From NCBI GenBank assembly GCA_020201035.1, contig JAIVHO010000033.1:1-64000 (forward strand): a DNA stretch of 64,000 bases, given 5' to 3'. Origin of the DNA: Bacteroidales bacterium. GTDB taxonomy: Bacteria; Bacteroidota; Bacteroidia; Bacteroidales; VadinHA17. A model generated the notes under the pieces. That model searched no databases, was not told where the DNA came from, and saw nothing but the letters and a program-made list of their open reading frames with translations. Below are positions 47,638 to 56,038 of this stretch, in pieces. Within the stretch, counting starts at the first letter, position 1. Each line of letters begins with the position of its first letter. The position numbers and the translations under genes are program-made.

Positions 47638-50154
47638 ATGAGATTGAGAGCTTTACTCTTTATGCTGCTGATCATAGAAGCAGCTACTGCCCAGACGATT
47701 AAATCGCCTGCGGATTTTCTGGGTTACGAACCCGGCACCCAGTTTACCTGGCATCATAAAACAGTTGAATACTTCAGGCATGTGGCTGATATGTCACCAA
47801 TGGTGACATATATGGAATATGGTACCACCTATGAGGGGAGGCCACTGACAGTATGCTTTATCTCCTCAGAAGAGAATATTAAAAATCTCGAGGAGCTGAG
47901 GCTTGCAAACCTGGTGAATACCGGACTGGCAGAAGGGGAAGAGGGAAACAGACAGATCCCGTTCGTGTGGCTGGCATATAATGTGCATGGCAATGAGTCC
48001 GTGGGCATGGAGACATCAATGGATGTACTCTACACCCTTGCCACGAAAGGCCATAAGGATGCAGAAGAGTGGTTAAACAATATGGTTATTGTGATTGACC
48101 CCTGTCAGAATCCTGATGGTCGCGACAGGTACACAAATCAGTACAGGGCAACACAGTCGGTGATTATAAATCCTGACCCGCTCCACTGGTCACACCAGCA
48201 GGGATGGCCAGGCTCCAGGTCAAACCATTACCTTTTTGATCTTAACCGTGACTGGGTGTGGCAGACACAGGGAGAGACACAGCAGCGGCTTGTACTATAT
48301 AACAGGTATATGCCTCATGTGCATGCAGACTTCCACGAGATGGGGCCCAACTCGCCGTTTTTCTTTCCTCCCGGTGCTGACCCGTGGCATGAGACTATCA
48401 CACCCTGGCAGCGTGAATTTCATAAACTTACAGGCGAGGAGAATGCCGTTCTTTTTGATCAGCAGGAGAGACTATATTTTACAAAGGAGAGCTTTGATCT
48501 TTTCTGTCCCAGTTTCGGGGATACATGGCCGCTCTTTAATGGTGCAATGGGATTCACCTATGAGCAGGGCGGCGGCGGTGCGGCCGGACTCGCACTGGAA
48601 ACTTCATCAGGAGACACCCTCACCCTGGCAAAACGGATGGAAGGACACTACCTGGCATCCCTTGCCACTATACAGGCAGCAAATAATAACAGGGAAAAGC
48701 TGATTGAGGAATTCAATAAATTCTTTACATCAGGAGTCACCAGCCCCTCATTTGAGTATGGTTCGGTAATAATAAAGGGAGATAATGACCGCTCGGCAAT
48801 TGAAGCGTTTCTTCAGCAACTCGACAGAAATCAGATCAGGTATTCAGCAGCCACACCCACTGATAAGACGGTAAAGGGATTTGATTACCTCCTGAACGCT
48901 GAAGGATCAGTCAAAATTGAAAAGGGTGATATCCTTGTGTCAGCCTACCAGCCACAATCCAATATGGTTAGGGTACTGTTTGAGCCTGATTCAAAATTCA
49001 CGGACTCGCTTAGCTATGACATTACCGGATGGGCTCTTCCCTATGTCTACAGCCTTAAAGCATACGCTGTTAAGGGTAAACTGGCGGCCGGGGATGGCAC
49101 TTTTGAACTCCCTGAAGTGAGCAATAAAGTTCCTGATGGAAGAATATATGCATTTCTGGTTAAAGGAACCGGCTTTAATGAACTTAAGCTGATGGCCGCC
49201 CTCTACCGTGAAAAGATCAATGTAAGGTATGCCCTTAAACCGTTTACAGCAGGGGATACAGAGTACCCAAGAGGAAGCCTGATAATTGCCCGGGGCGATA
49301 ATCCCAATGCAGGAGAAAATTTTGAAAAGAAGGTATCTGAGCTTGCCGACAAAAACAGGGTTCAGATGGAAACAGCTTCAGGCGGTTTCTCCCAGAAGGG
49401 AATAGACCTCGGATCCAATTACACCCGGATCAACAAGAAACCAGAAATAGCACTTGCCGGTGGAGAAGGCACCTCAGGCGGCTCATTCGGCGAGATGTGG
49501 TACTTTTTTGAACAGGAACTGGAGTATCCGGTAACGGTTATCCCGGTCTCAGGCCTCGTTTCAGCTGACCTGGACGATTTTGATGTACTTGTACTCCCTT
49601 CGGGCACCTATACAAAAGCAAAGGAAAATATACTGGAATATGTGAAAGGTGGCGGCAGAGTGGTAGCCATTGAAAGAGCCGTCTCCCTGTTTTCAGCAGA
49701 AAAGGGAACCAAGCTGTTTGAATCGGTAGAGAAAAGAAAGAAGGAGCAGGAGAGCGCTGAGGAAAAGGAGAAGAGTGATGATACCAGCCTGCTCAAAAGC
49801 TATGAAAACTCCAGGCGCGAATCCATAAAAAGCAGGGCTGCATATGCCATCTATAAGGTGAAGATGGACGAGACACACCCAATGGCCTACGGATTGGGGA
49901 ACCCGTGGTTTATAATGAAAAGGACAGATATCTTTCCATTTATCGCTGACGGAAATAATATTGGCTATATTCTGGAAAATGAACCTGTCAGCGGATTCGC
50001 AGGCAGCGAATTTCAGGAGAAGGTAAAGAATACCCTGGTAGCAGGCTCTGAGGGAATAGGCCGCGGAGAGGTAATATACCTTCCTGACAACCCCTACTTC
50101 AGGGGATACTGGAAAAGCGGAAGAGTCATCCTGGGGAACGCAATTTTAAGATAA
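47638..50154 (+). CDS. M14-family zinc carboxypeptidase with C-terminal extension
   Basis: 838 residues. Signal peptide ends TAQTI (about 20). M14 domain: zinc ligands His117 and Glu120 in NVHGNESVG and His229 in HVHADFHEMG, plus substrate-binding NPDGRDR and DLNRDW; the general-base Glu is in FTYEQGGGG. A long C-terminal region follows, with a class-I glutamine-amidotransferase-like stretch (LEYPVTVIPVSGLVSADLDD, FDVLVLPSGTY, VKGGGRVVAIE) and a charged coil (KRKKEQESAEEKEK). Periplasmic; trims peptides from the C-terminus. Monocistronic with a strong terminator. Confidence 0.9.
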   Translation: MRLRALLFMLLIIEAATAQTIKSPADFLGYEPGTQFTWHHKTVEYFRHVADMSPMVTYMEYGTTYEGRPLTVCFISSEENIKNLEELRLANLVNTGLAEGEEGNRQIPFVWLAYNVHGNESVGMETSMDVLYTLATKGHKDAEEWLNNMVIVIDPCQNPDGRDRYTNQYRATQSVIINPDPLHWSHQQGWPGSRSNHYLFDLNRDWVWQTQGETQQRLVLYNRYMPHVHADFHEMGPNSPFFFPPGADPWHETITPWQREFHKLTGEENAVLFDQQERLYFTKESFDLFCPSFGDTWPLFNGAMGFTYEQGGGGAAGLALETSSGDTLTLAKRMEGHYLASLATIQAANNNREKLIEEFNKFFTSGVTSPSFEYGSVIIKGDNDRSAIEAFLQQLDRNQIRYSAATPTDKTVKGFDYLLNAEGSVKIEKGDILVSAYQPQSNMVRVLFEPDSKFTDSLSYDITGWALPYVYSLKAYAVKGKLAAGDGTFELPEVSNKVPDGRIYAFLVKGTGFNELKLMAALYREKINVRYALKPFTAGDTEYPRGSLIIARGDNPNAGENFEKKVSELADKNRVQMETASGGFSQKGIDLGSNYTRINKKPEIALAGGEGTSGGSFGEMWYFFEQELEYPVTVIPVSGLVSADLDDFDVLVLPSGTYTKAKENILEYVKGGGRVVAIERAVSLFSAEKGTKLFESVEKRKKEQESAEEKEKSDDTSLLKSYENSRRESIKSRAAYAIYKVKMDETHPMAYGLGNPWFIMKRTDIFPFIADGNNIGYILENEPVSGFAGSEFQEKVKNTLVAGSEGIGRGEVIYLPDNPYFRGYWKSGRVILGNAILR

Positions 50155-50173
50155 ATAATATTTTTAGTGACAG

Positions 50174-50197
50174 AAGGCTGCACGTGTGCAGCCTTTT
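50174..50197 (+). terminator. Rho-independent terminator of the M14 gene
   Basis: AAGGCTGCAC and GTGCAGCCTT (50174-50183, 50186-50195) form a 10-bp stem followed by TTTTGC and, a few bases on, TTTTT. It lies 19 bases after the stop codon. Confidence 0.85.
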
Positions 50198-50251
50198 GCT
50201 ATTTTTATTGCTCTGTTTTAAGTTTATGCCAGTATAACCAATTTTCAAATC

Positions 50252-51478
50252 ATGGAGAAAGCAGCAGAAAGACTAATAAGGTACGCCGGAATAAACACTA
50301 TGTCAGATGAAAAATCGGACAGCTGTCCATCATCGGACAACCAGTGGGATCTGGCAAGAGCCATTGAAAAAGAGCTGATTGAGATGGGTCTGACTGATGT
50401 TAAACTTGATAATAACTGCTACCTCACCGCCACCCTGGAGTCGAACACCCCAGTCAAAAGCCCTGTTATCGGTCTTATCGCCCATTTCGATACAAGTCCC
50501 GATATGACAGGTGAAAATGTGAAACCTCAGATAATAACCAATTATGACGGAAAGGATATTATCCTGAATAAAAAAGAGGGTATAGTACTCTCCCCGAAAC
50601 AATTTCCCGAACTTTTAAAATATAAGGGCCAGGACCTGATCACTACCGACGGAAATACACTGCTGGGAGCAGATGATAAGGCAGGCATTGCAGAAATAGT
50701 TACGGCAGTGGAGTTCTTCCTGAATAATCCGGAAGTAACACACGGGACTGTCCGACTGGGATTCACGCCCGATGAGGAGATCGGAAAAGGAGCTGACAGA
50801 TTCAATGTAAAGGAATTTGGTGCCGATTTCGCCTTTACCGTAGATGGAGGAGAAGCAGGTGAACTGGAGTTTGAAAATTTCAATGCTGCCCTGGCGACTC
50901 TAAATGTCAGGGGCCGCAATGTACACCCGGGTACAGCCAAAAACCAGATGATAAACGCCCTTGTGGTCGTAAACAGGTTTATCAATATGATGCCTCCCGA
51001 GATGAGACCTGAACATACCGCAGGTTATGAGGGCTTCTACCACCTTGTGGATATTAACGGAACGGTGGAGGAAGCTACTGCACGTTTCCTTGTGCGTGAC
51101 CACAACAGAACACTGTTTGAAGAGAAGAAGGAGAGACTTAAATCTATAGCAGATTTCCTGAACAATATCTACGGCGAGGAACGTATTGAACTGCAGATCA
51201 AAGACCAGTACTACAATATGAGGGAAAAGGTAGAACCGCACTACCATATCATTGAACTGGCTGCCAGATCAATGCGACAGGCAGGTGTTGAACCGATTAT
51301 CAAGCCTATCAGAGGCGGCACAGACGGCGCCAGACTATCATTTATGGACCTGCCGACACCCAATATCTTTACAGGCGGACACAATTTTCACGGAAGGTAT
51401 GAATTTATCCCCATAAGCTCAATGACCCTGGCCGTTGAATCAATTAAGAATATTATTATAAACGCTGAAGGTCTTTAG
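50252..51478 (+). CDS. pepT: Peptidase T (tripeptide aminopeptidase, M20B)
   Basis: 408 residues, full length for PepT. Two-zinc site residues visible: His78 and Asp80 in GLIAHFDTSPD, bridging Asp141 in LLGADDKAG, Glu175/Glu176 in FTPDEEIGKG, and a late His in FTGGHNFHG; the dimerisation domain has RGRNVHPGTAKNQMINA. Cytoplasmic (no signal peptide); releases N-terminal residues from tripeptides, the last step of peptide use. Followed by a 230-base gap holding a CAGGGT/ACCCTG hairpin (51535-51553) and the hydrogenase promoter. Confidence 0.95.
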   Translation: MEKAAERLIRYAGINTMSDEKSDSCPSSDNQWDLARAIEKELIEMGLTDVKLDNNCYLTATLESNTPVKSPVIGLIAHFDTSPDMTGENVKPQIITNYDGKDIILNKKEGIVLSPKQFPELLKYKGQDLITTDGNTLLGADDKAGIAEIVTAVEFFLNNPEVTHGTVRLGFTPDEEIGKGADRFNVKEFGADFAFTVDGGEAGELEFENFNAALATLNVRGRNVHPGTAKNQMINALVVVNRFINMMPPEMRPEHTAGYEGFYHLVDINGTVEEATARFLVRDHNRTLFEEKKERLKSIADFLNNIYGEERIELQIKDQYYNMREKVEPHYHIIELAARSMRQAGVEPIIKPIRGGTDGARLSFMDLPTPNIFTGGHNFHGRYEFIPISSMTLAVESIKNIIINAEGL

Positions 51479-51658
51479 TTTAAATCCCCCTCCCTGAAAG
51501 AGCGCTGGTAAATCATCGGATGACCACATTGATACAGGGTTATTGTTACCCTGACCCATGTATCTGATTAGTCCTGATTCATGCTCTGATCATTCCCCGG
51601 AAATCATACAACCGAAACCATGCGTTTTGTCATGCAATTTACTGTTATTTTAATAACA

Positions 51659-51693
51659 TTGTTATATATATAACATAATATTGATTATATTTG
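51659..51693 (+). promoter_or_regulatory. Hydrogenase operon promoter with a Rex-like operator
   Basis: TATATTTG at 51686-51693 is an exact -7 element, 18 bases before the first ATG (51712), so the leader is very short. Overlapping the -33 position is the palindrome TTGTTAT-ATAT-ATAACAT (51659-51676), which agrees at 11 of 14 fixed positions with the Rex consensus TTGTTAA-N4-TTAACAA. A third half-site ATAACA (51653-51658) lies beside it. Rex senses NADH/NAD+ and represses fermentation and hydrogenase genes in other bacteria; control here is inference. Confidence 0.6.
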
Positions 51694-51711
51694 CATCATA
51701 AATACTGGATA

Positions 51712-52056
51712 ATGGAACTTAACAGGATAGTTAATATATTAGATGCAAAAGTGCTGGCCGGAAAAGATCATCTCTCCAGGGAGGTGGCGCATGCATTCTC
51801 TTCCGATCTGATGAGCGATGTACTTACCATACCGGGGAAAGATGTAATTCTTTTAACGGGATTATCAAATATACACTCCCTGAGGGCGGCCGAAATGGCT
51901 GATATAAACCAGGTAGCAATAGTACGCAACAAACCCGTTTCGCAGGAGATGATTGATCTTGCAGAACAGAATAACATAGTTCTTTTAAGTGTTGACTCAA
52001 GCCTTTTCAGGGCTTCAGGGATGCTATTCAGTGAAGGAATAAAACCACTTTTCTGA
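51712..52056 (+). CDS. DRTGG-domain protein, first gene of the hydrogenase operon
   Basis: 114 residues from the ATG at 51712; an upstream TTG at 51691 lies inside the promoter and is rejected. The whole protein is one DRTGG-like alpha/beta domain: LSREVAHAFSSDLMSDVLTI, VILLTGLSNIHSLRAAEMAD, VAIVRNKPVSQEMIDLAEQN. DRTGG domains are found in phosphotransacetylases and with CBS domains and are thought to bind a small ligand. Stop and next start share one base (TGATG), so translation is coupled. A second DRTGG gene lies at 53952. Role in the operon unknown. Confidence 0.75.
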   Translation: MELNRIVNILDAKVLAGKDHLSREVAHAFSSDLMSDVLTIPGKDVILLTGLSNIHSLRAAEMADINQVAIVRNKPVSQEMIDLAEQNNIVLLSVDSSLFRASGMLFSEGIKPLF

Positions 52057-52490
52057 TGACGCTTAACTATTCAATATCCGGTGGTGACTTTGCCAGTGCA
52101 GGCAACGCATCCAGTGCAGTGAAGAGTATTCTGAAGCAGTTGAATATTGACAATGGTACCATTAAAAGGGTTGTAATATCCCTTTATGAAGCAGAGGTAA
52201 ACGTAGCAGCGCATGCCGACAATGGCACAATTACGGTTGATATTGACAATGTCTCTGTTAAAATGGTTATCTGCGACAGCGGGCCGGGAATTCCGGATAT
52301 TGAACTGGCAATGAAGGAGGGTTTCAGCACAGCATCGGCAGAAGTAAGGGAGATGGGATTTGGAGCAGGAATGGGATTACCTAATATAAAGAGGAACTGT
52401 GATTTATTAAACATTAAAAGCATCCCCGGTGAAGGCACCGAACTTAATATAGAGATATTACTGAATCAGGCGAAGCCAACAGAAAGATAA
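52056..52490 (+). CDS. GHKL ATPase, anti-sigma-factor (RsbW/RsbT)-like
   Basis: 144 residues, a lone HATPase_c_2 domain. N box VVISLYEAEVNVAAHA, G1 box CDSGPGIPDIEL, G2 box GFGAGMGLPNIKR, and the end GEGTELNIEI. No dimerisation or receiver domain. RsbW/RsbT relatives phosphorylate anti-sigma-antagonists, but no STAS-domain partner is in this window, so the target may be another protein of the operon. Overlaps the preceding gene by one base. Confidence 0.8.
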   Translation: MTLNYSISGGDFASAGNASSAVKSILKQLNIDNGTIKRVVISLYEAEVNVAAHADNGTITVDIDNVSVKMVICDSGPGIPDIELAMKEGFSTASAEVREMGFGAGMGLPNIKRNCDLLNIKSIPGEGTELNIEILLNQAKPTER

Positions 52491-52534
52491 AAACAGAACC
52501 AAAACAGAGTATCAGGGGAAAAAGAAAAGCATAG

Positions 52535-53905
52535 ATGAGCAGCGGCAGCGAAAATATAAAATTTCACCATGCACTTAATGTGAATGATGACCTTTGTACC
52601 GGGTGCACACACTGCATGACTGTATGTCCTACCCAGGCCATTCGCATTACAGGTGGAAAGGCAAGAATACGCGAAGAGCGTTGCGTTGACTGCGGGCTAT
52701 GCTATAAATCATGTCCTGTATCGGCAATATTTGTGGAACAGGACGACTTCAACGATATCTTTAAATTTTCTGTAAGGGTTGCGCTTATACCGTCAGTTCT
52801 GTTCGGGCAGTTTGAATCCCGGATTCCGGTTGCAGCAATATACCAGGCTATAAAAAACATCGGTTTCACCCATGTACTGGAGGTAGAAAATCTGTGTGGC
52901 ACCATATCCGAAGGGTATGACCGGTTCACAGTAAAAAACCCTTCGGTACGTCCGGCAATCTCCCCCTACTGTCCGGCCATAGTAAGACTGATACAGGTGA
53001 AGTTTCCTTCACTGACAGGTAATATTATAAGGGTAAAACCACCAACGGACAGTGCAGCTGCCTACCTGCGGAAAAAGTTTGCAGAACAGGGAGGCGATCC
53101 TGGTGCAGTTGGTCTGTTTTATGTAACACCCTGTGCATCCAAAATTGCCTCGGTTAAGAGTCCGGTCGGTGAAACCGCTTCACTGATTAACGGGGTTATC
53201 AATATGGACTTTCTCTTTAACAGAATAACAAAAGCCCTCCGGGAGATGAACAGTGACCAGGAATGGAAAGACCGTGACCCTCACCCCTCCCCTGAGAACA
53301 TACTCTGGTCTCTGACAAGGGGCGAATCGGCGGGCAGAAAAGGAAGAACACTGGCAGTGGATGGTATCAGAAATGTCAGCGAATTTCTGGAGCAGCTGGA
53401 GGAGTCGGAGCAGAGTGATCTGGACTTCCTGGAACTGCGGGCCTGTGATGAGAGCTGTGCCGGCGGAATACTTATCTGCCGTAATCGATTCCTTGCAGTT
53501 GAAAGACTCAACGAAAGGGCGGAGGCAGCTGCCGGAGAAAGCAGGGAATCCGGAACAGAATCTACCGGAATTAAAGAGCCCTACAATCATAATGATTACC
53601 GGCTGGGCCCCATTGAACCAAGATCAATGGTTAAGCTGGATGATAATATTACTGAAGCCATCCGCAAAATGGATAAGGTAGAGCAGCTTCTCAGGGTGCT
53701 GCCCGGAATAGATTGCGGAGCCTGCGGCGCACCAACATGCCGTGCCCTGGCTGAAGATATTGTGCAGGGTCACGGAACTGTCAGCCACTGCATATTTGTA
53801 CAGGAATGGGAGATAAGGAGTGGCCGGCTGAGTCTGGAGGAAGCAGACAGAATAAACAGCAGCGTATGGGGTGAGATGAGAAACCGGAGAAGCCAGAAAG
53901 GGTAG
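52535..53905 (+). CDS. Non-canonical [FeFe]-hydrogenase-like iron-sulfur protein (sensor type)
   Basis: 456 residues. Two [4Fe-4S] sites at the start (Cys21/24/27/31 and Cys50/53/56/60), then a hydrogenase large-subunit-like domain with altered H-cluster motifs: SPYCP (143-147) for TSCCP, TPCASK (198-203) for MPCxxK, and ACDESCAGG (303-311). The first L1 cysteine, the proton relay of true HydA, is Tyr145. The C-terminus has the four-Cys FeS domain (394, 397, 402, 419: DCGACGAPTC...HC). Such proteins (groups C/D, HydS- or HsfB-like) are thought to sense H2 or redox rather than make H2. It has no PAS domain; the adjacent ATPase genes could be its output. Confidence 0.75.
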   Translation: MSSGSENIKFHHALNVNDDLCTGCTHCMTVCPTQAIRITGGKARIREERCVDCGLCYKSCPVSAIFVEQDDFNDIFKFSVRVALIPSVLFGQFESRIPVAAIYQAIKNIGFTHVLEVENLCGTISEGYDRFTVKNPSVRPAISPYCPAIVRLIQVKFPSLTGNIIRVKPPTDSAAAYLRKKFAEQGGDPGAVGLFYVTPCASKIASVKSPVGETASLINGVINMDFLFNRITKALREMNSDQEWKDRDPHPSPENILWSLTRGESAGRKGRTLAVDGIRNVSEFLEQLEESEQSDLDFLELRACDESCAGGILICRNRFLAVERLNERAEAAAGESRESGTESTGIKEPYNHNDYRLGPIEPRSMVKLDDNITEAIRKMDKVEQLLRVLPGIDCGACGAPTCRALAEDIVQGHGTVSHCIFVQEWEIRSGRLSLEEADRINSSVWGEMRNRRSQKG

Positions 53906-53951
53906 CAGAAAAGTGTAGCAGGATTAAAGGAAAATTTCAAAAAGAGGGACA

Positions 53952-54293
53952 ATGACAATAGCAGAATTAACAAAAAAGGCAGAACTTACATCCTATACCG
54001 GTACCACCGGAATAAAAAAAGTTGTAACAGGGGGCTATATCTCCGATCTGCTGAGTGATGTTATGGGAAGGGCAACACAGGGTGATATATGGATTACCAT
54101 GCAGAGTCACCTTAATATCATAGCCATAGCATCGCTGCGTGACCTTCCGGCAATAATTATTGTAAACGGGACCAAACCGTCGGAGGAGATGATTGAAAAG
54201 GCCATAAATGAGGAGATAGCACTCCTTGGAACTGAAAAAGGTGCATTCGAAACAGGAGGAATGATTTGGAATATCTTAAACGGGAACAGTTAA
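53952..54293 (+). CDS. DRTGG-domain protein, second copy
   Basis: 113 residues: MTIAELTKKAELTSYTGT, VVTGGYISDLLSDVMGRATQ, DIWITMQSHLNIIAIASLRD, AIIIVNGTKPSEEMIEKAIN. Same fold as the first DRTGG protein of the operon, but it keeps the glycine-rich VTGGYISDLLSDVM turn that the first lacks. Its stop codon touches the start of the PHP gene (TAAATG). The two copies may form a heterodimer or bind different ligands; unknown. Confidence 0.75.
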   Translation: MTIAELTKKAELTSYTGTTGIKKVVTGGYISDLLSDVMGRATQGDIWITMQSHLNIIAIASLRDLPAIIIVNGTKPSEEMIEKAINEEIALLGTEKGAFETGGMIWNILNGNS

Positions 54294-55034
54294 ATGAAAG
54301 AATTCAGGGCTGATCTGCACATACATACGTTGCTCTCTCCGTGCGCATCACTGGAGATGAGTCCGGTCGCAATCGTGGAGGCTGCCCTGGCAAAAGGAAT
54401 TGAAATACTGGCTATCACCGATCACAACCATACGGCACATGGAATGCTGATACGCAAACTGGCCGCAGAGAAAGGCATCTATGTGCTGCCGGGGGCGGAG
54501 ATATCATCCTCGGAGGAGATTCACTGTCTTGCATATTTTGACAGGGAGAGTGATACAGATGATATTCAGGAATTTATAGACGCCAATATAACTAAAACAG
54601 CCAACAACCCGGGAATAATGGGGTTTCAGCCTGTGATTGACAGAAATGAGATGGTAGTGAAGGAGATAGAGCATTCACTCTATGGTTCAGTACGCAAAGG
54701 GATAGAGGAGATCTGCTCCGTGGTACATGCTACGGGCGGACTGTTTGTTCCGGCACATATTGACAGGCCATACAACAGCCTCTATTCACAGATTGGTTTT
54801 ATTCCGGAGGGATTATCGCCGGATGCCTATGAGATTTCCTTTCGGACTGATCCGGAAATTCTGATGGATGAACACCCTGAACTGAGAAAGCACACACTGC
54901 TGAAAAGCTCTGACGCCCACTATCCTGACAATATTGGCAGGGGTGGAATAAGACTCCGGATGAAAGAGATATCCTTTGATGAGATACGAATGGCATTTGC
55001 ACGAACCGATGGACGGGAGGCCATAATAATATGA
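54294..55034 (+). CDS. PHP-domain phosphoesterase
   Basis: 246 residues. PHP metal motifs: DLHIHTLLSPCAS near the start, ITDHNHT (about 43), PGAEISSSEEIHCLAYFD (about 67), VPAHIDRP and SSDAHYPDNIGRG near the end, so all His/Asp/Glu ligands for a trinuclear metal site appear present. Members hydrolyse phosphoesters such as histidinol phosphate or nucleotides; here the location between DRTGG and ATPase genes suggests a phosphatase or nucleotide-hydrolysing partner of the sensory cassette. Overlaps the next gene by 4 bases. Confidence 0.8.
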   Translation: MKEFRADLHIHTLLSPCASLEMSPVAIVEAALAKGIEILAITDHNHTAHGMLIRKLAAEKGIYVLPGAEISSSEEIHCLAYFDRESDTDDIQEFIDANITKTANNPGIMGFQPVIDRNEMVVKEIEHSLYGSVRKGIEEICSVVHATGGLFVPAHIDRPYNSLYSQIGFIPEGLSPDAYEISFRTDPEILMDEHPELRKHTLLKSSDAHYPDNIGRGGIRLRMKEISFDEIRMAFARTDGREAIII

Positions 55035-55582
55035 AAGAGCTGGCTTTGCACATACTCGATATCTGCAACAACTCGGTTGATGCAGGAGCATCGTGGATAG
55101 AGATCACCATTGATGAAGCAACAAAACCTGACCATATAATAATAGCAATAGGTGACAATGGAAAGGGAATGGACAGTGAAATGTCCTCAAGGGTTGAAGA
55201 CCCGTGGTTCACAACACGTACAACAAGGAAACAGGGACTGGGAATTCCCCTGATAAAACAGCAGGCGATTACTTCCGGTGGAAGCTTCAGGATAGAATCT
55301 GAGCCAGGAGAAGGGACCACGGTTCTCGCCTCATTCCTGAAAGAGTCAGTTGACCGCCAGCCTATGGGTGATCTGGCAGGAGTACTGCTTATACTCTCAG
55401 GAACAAGCAAAGAGATAAGGGTGGTAATGAATTATTTAACAGAGACCGGATCATGGAGATTTGATACAGATGAGATTAAATCGGTACTGGAAACAGAACA
55501 GATCACAGGTAACGGCCTAACCGTGGCTCTGAGGGAGATGATAGAATATAATGTAGGGGAGCTGAACCCGGAAGCATATTAA
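55031..55582 (+). CDS. GHKL ATPase with C-terminal extension
   Basis: 183 residues. HATPase_c domain: N box LALHILDICNNSVDAGAS, G1 IGDNGKGMDSEM, F/G2 region DPWFTTRTTRKQGLGIPLIK, end EPGEGTTVLA (about 97). It lacks a histidine phospho-acceptor domain and continues with about 75 residues of unknown function (IRVVMNYLTETGSWRFDTDE). Unlike the first ATPase it has the histidine-kinase-type 'WFTTR' box. Starts inside the PHP stop (ATGA), so the two are co-translated. Confidence 0.8.
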   Translation: MKELALHILDICNNSVDAGASWIEITIDEATKPDHIIIAIGDNGKGMDSEMSSRVEDPWFTTRTTRKQGLGIPLIKQQAITSGGSFRIESEPGEGTTVLASFLKESVDRQPMGDLAGVLLILSGTSKEIRVVMNYLTETGSWRFDTDEIKSVLETEQITGNGLTVALREMIEYNVGELNPEAY

Positions 55583-55627
55583 ATAAAATTAGGATTAAAA
55601 AGAATATAAGAAAAACTGGTAAGAAAA

Positions 55628-56020
55628 ATGGAAAAGGTAAAATCGCTGGCTGATCTGAAAAAAATCAGTGAAAGCTTCAAAAAAGGTATCGACCTGAGGG
55701 AGAAATCATCCCATCCGGATGACATTGTACAGGTAAAGGTAGCAATGGCAACATGCGGGATTGCATCAGGTGCAAAGGAGACAATGGAATATCTCTCTTC
55801 GGAGCTGGAAAAGAGAGGCATTGAAGCCATTGTTACCCAGACAGGGTGCATGGGTTACTGCTATGCAGAGCCCACCATCGAGGTAACGCTTCCGGGTCAG
55901 AATCCGGTAGTGTATGGCGAGGTGGATATCAGGAAGGCTGATGAGATAATTGAGAAATATATCAAGACCGGGGAACTGGTAAACGGTATTATTCCTCAGA
56001 ATTATGAAACTATTGACTAA
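55628..56020 (+). CDS. HndB-like [2Fe-2S] thioredoxin-fold subunit of the hydrogenase
   Basis: 130 residues. Cys43 in VAMATCGIASGAKETM and Cys74/Cys78 in TGCMGYCYAEP define a thioredoxin-like ferredoxin of the HndB type (NADP-reducing hydrogenase subunit B); only three cysteines line the cluster region, as the N-terminal pair is reduced to one. The N-terminal 25 residues are a charged helix. Comes just before the NuoF-like gene (18 bases). Probably carries electrons between the flavin subunit and other centres. Confidence 0.8.
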   Translation: MEKVKSLADLKKISESFKKGIDLREKSSHPDDIVQVKVAMATCGIASGAKETMEYLSSELEKRGIEAIVTQTGCMGYCYAEPTIEVTLPGQNPVVYGEVDIRKADEIIEKYIKTGELVNGIIPQNYETID

Positions 56021-56038
56021 TTAAAGCGGAGGAGAATT

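Noticed and set aside
51691-51711. TTG start for the first DRTGG gene
   Set aside because: It would lie within the -7 box; the ATG at 51712 gives a normal family start.
52535-53905. Second catalytic hydrogenase
   Set aside because: H-cluster motifs are altered (SPYCP, no GGGQ end) so it is better read as a sensor-type or accessory protein.
54799-55410. Minus-strand frame of 203 residues in the hydrogenase operon
   Set aside because: Antisense to the PHP and GHKL genes, whose motifs are intact; not a gene.
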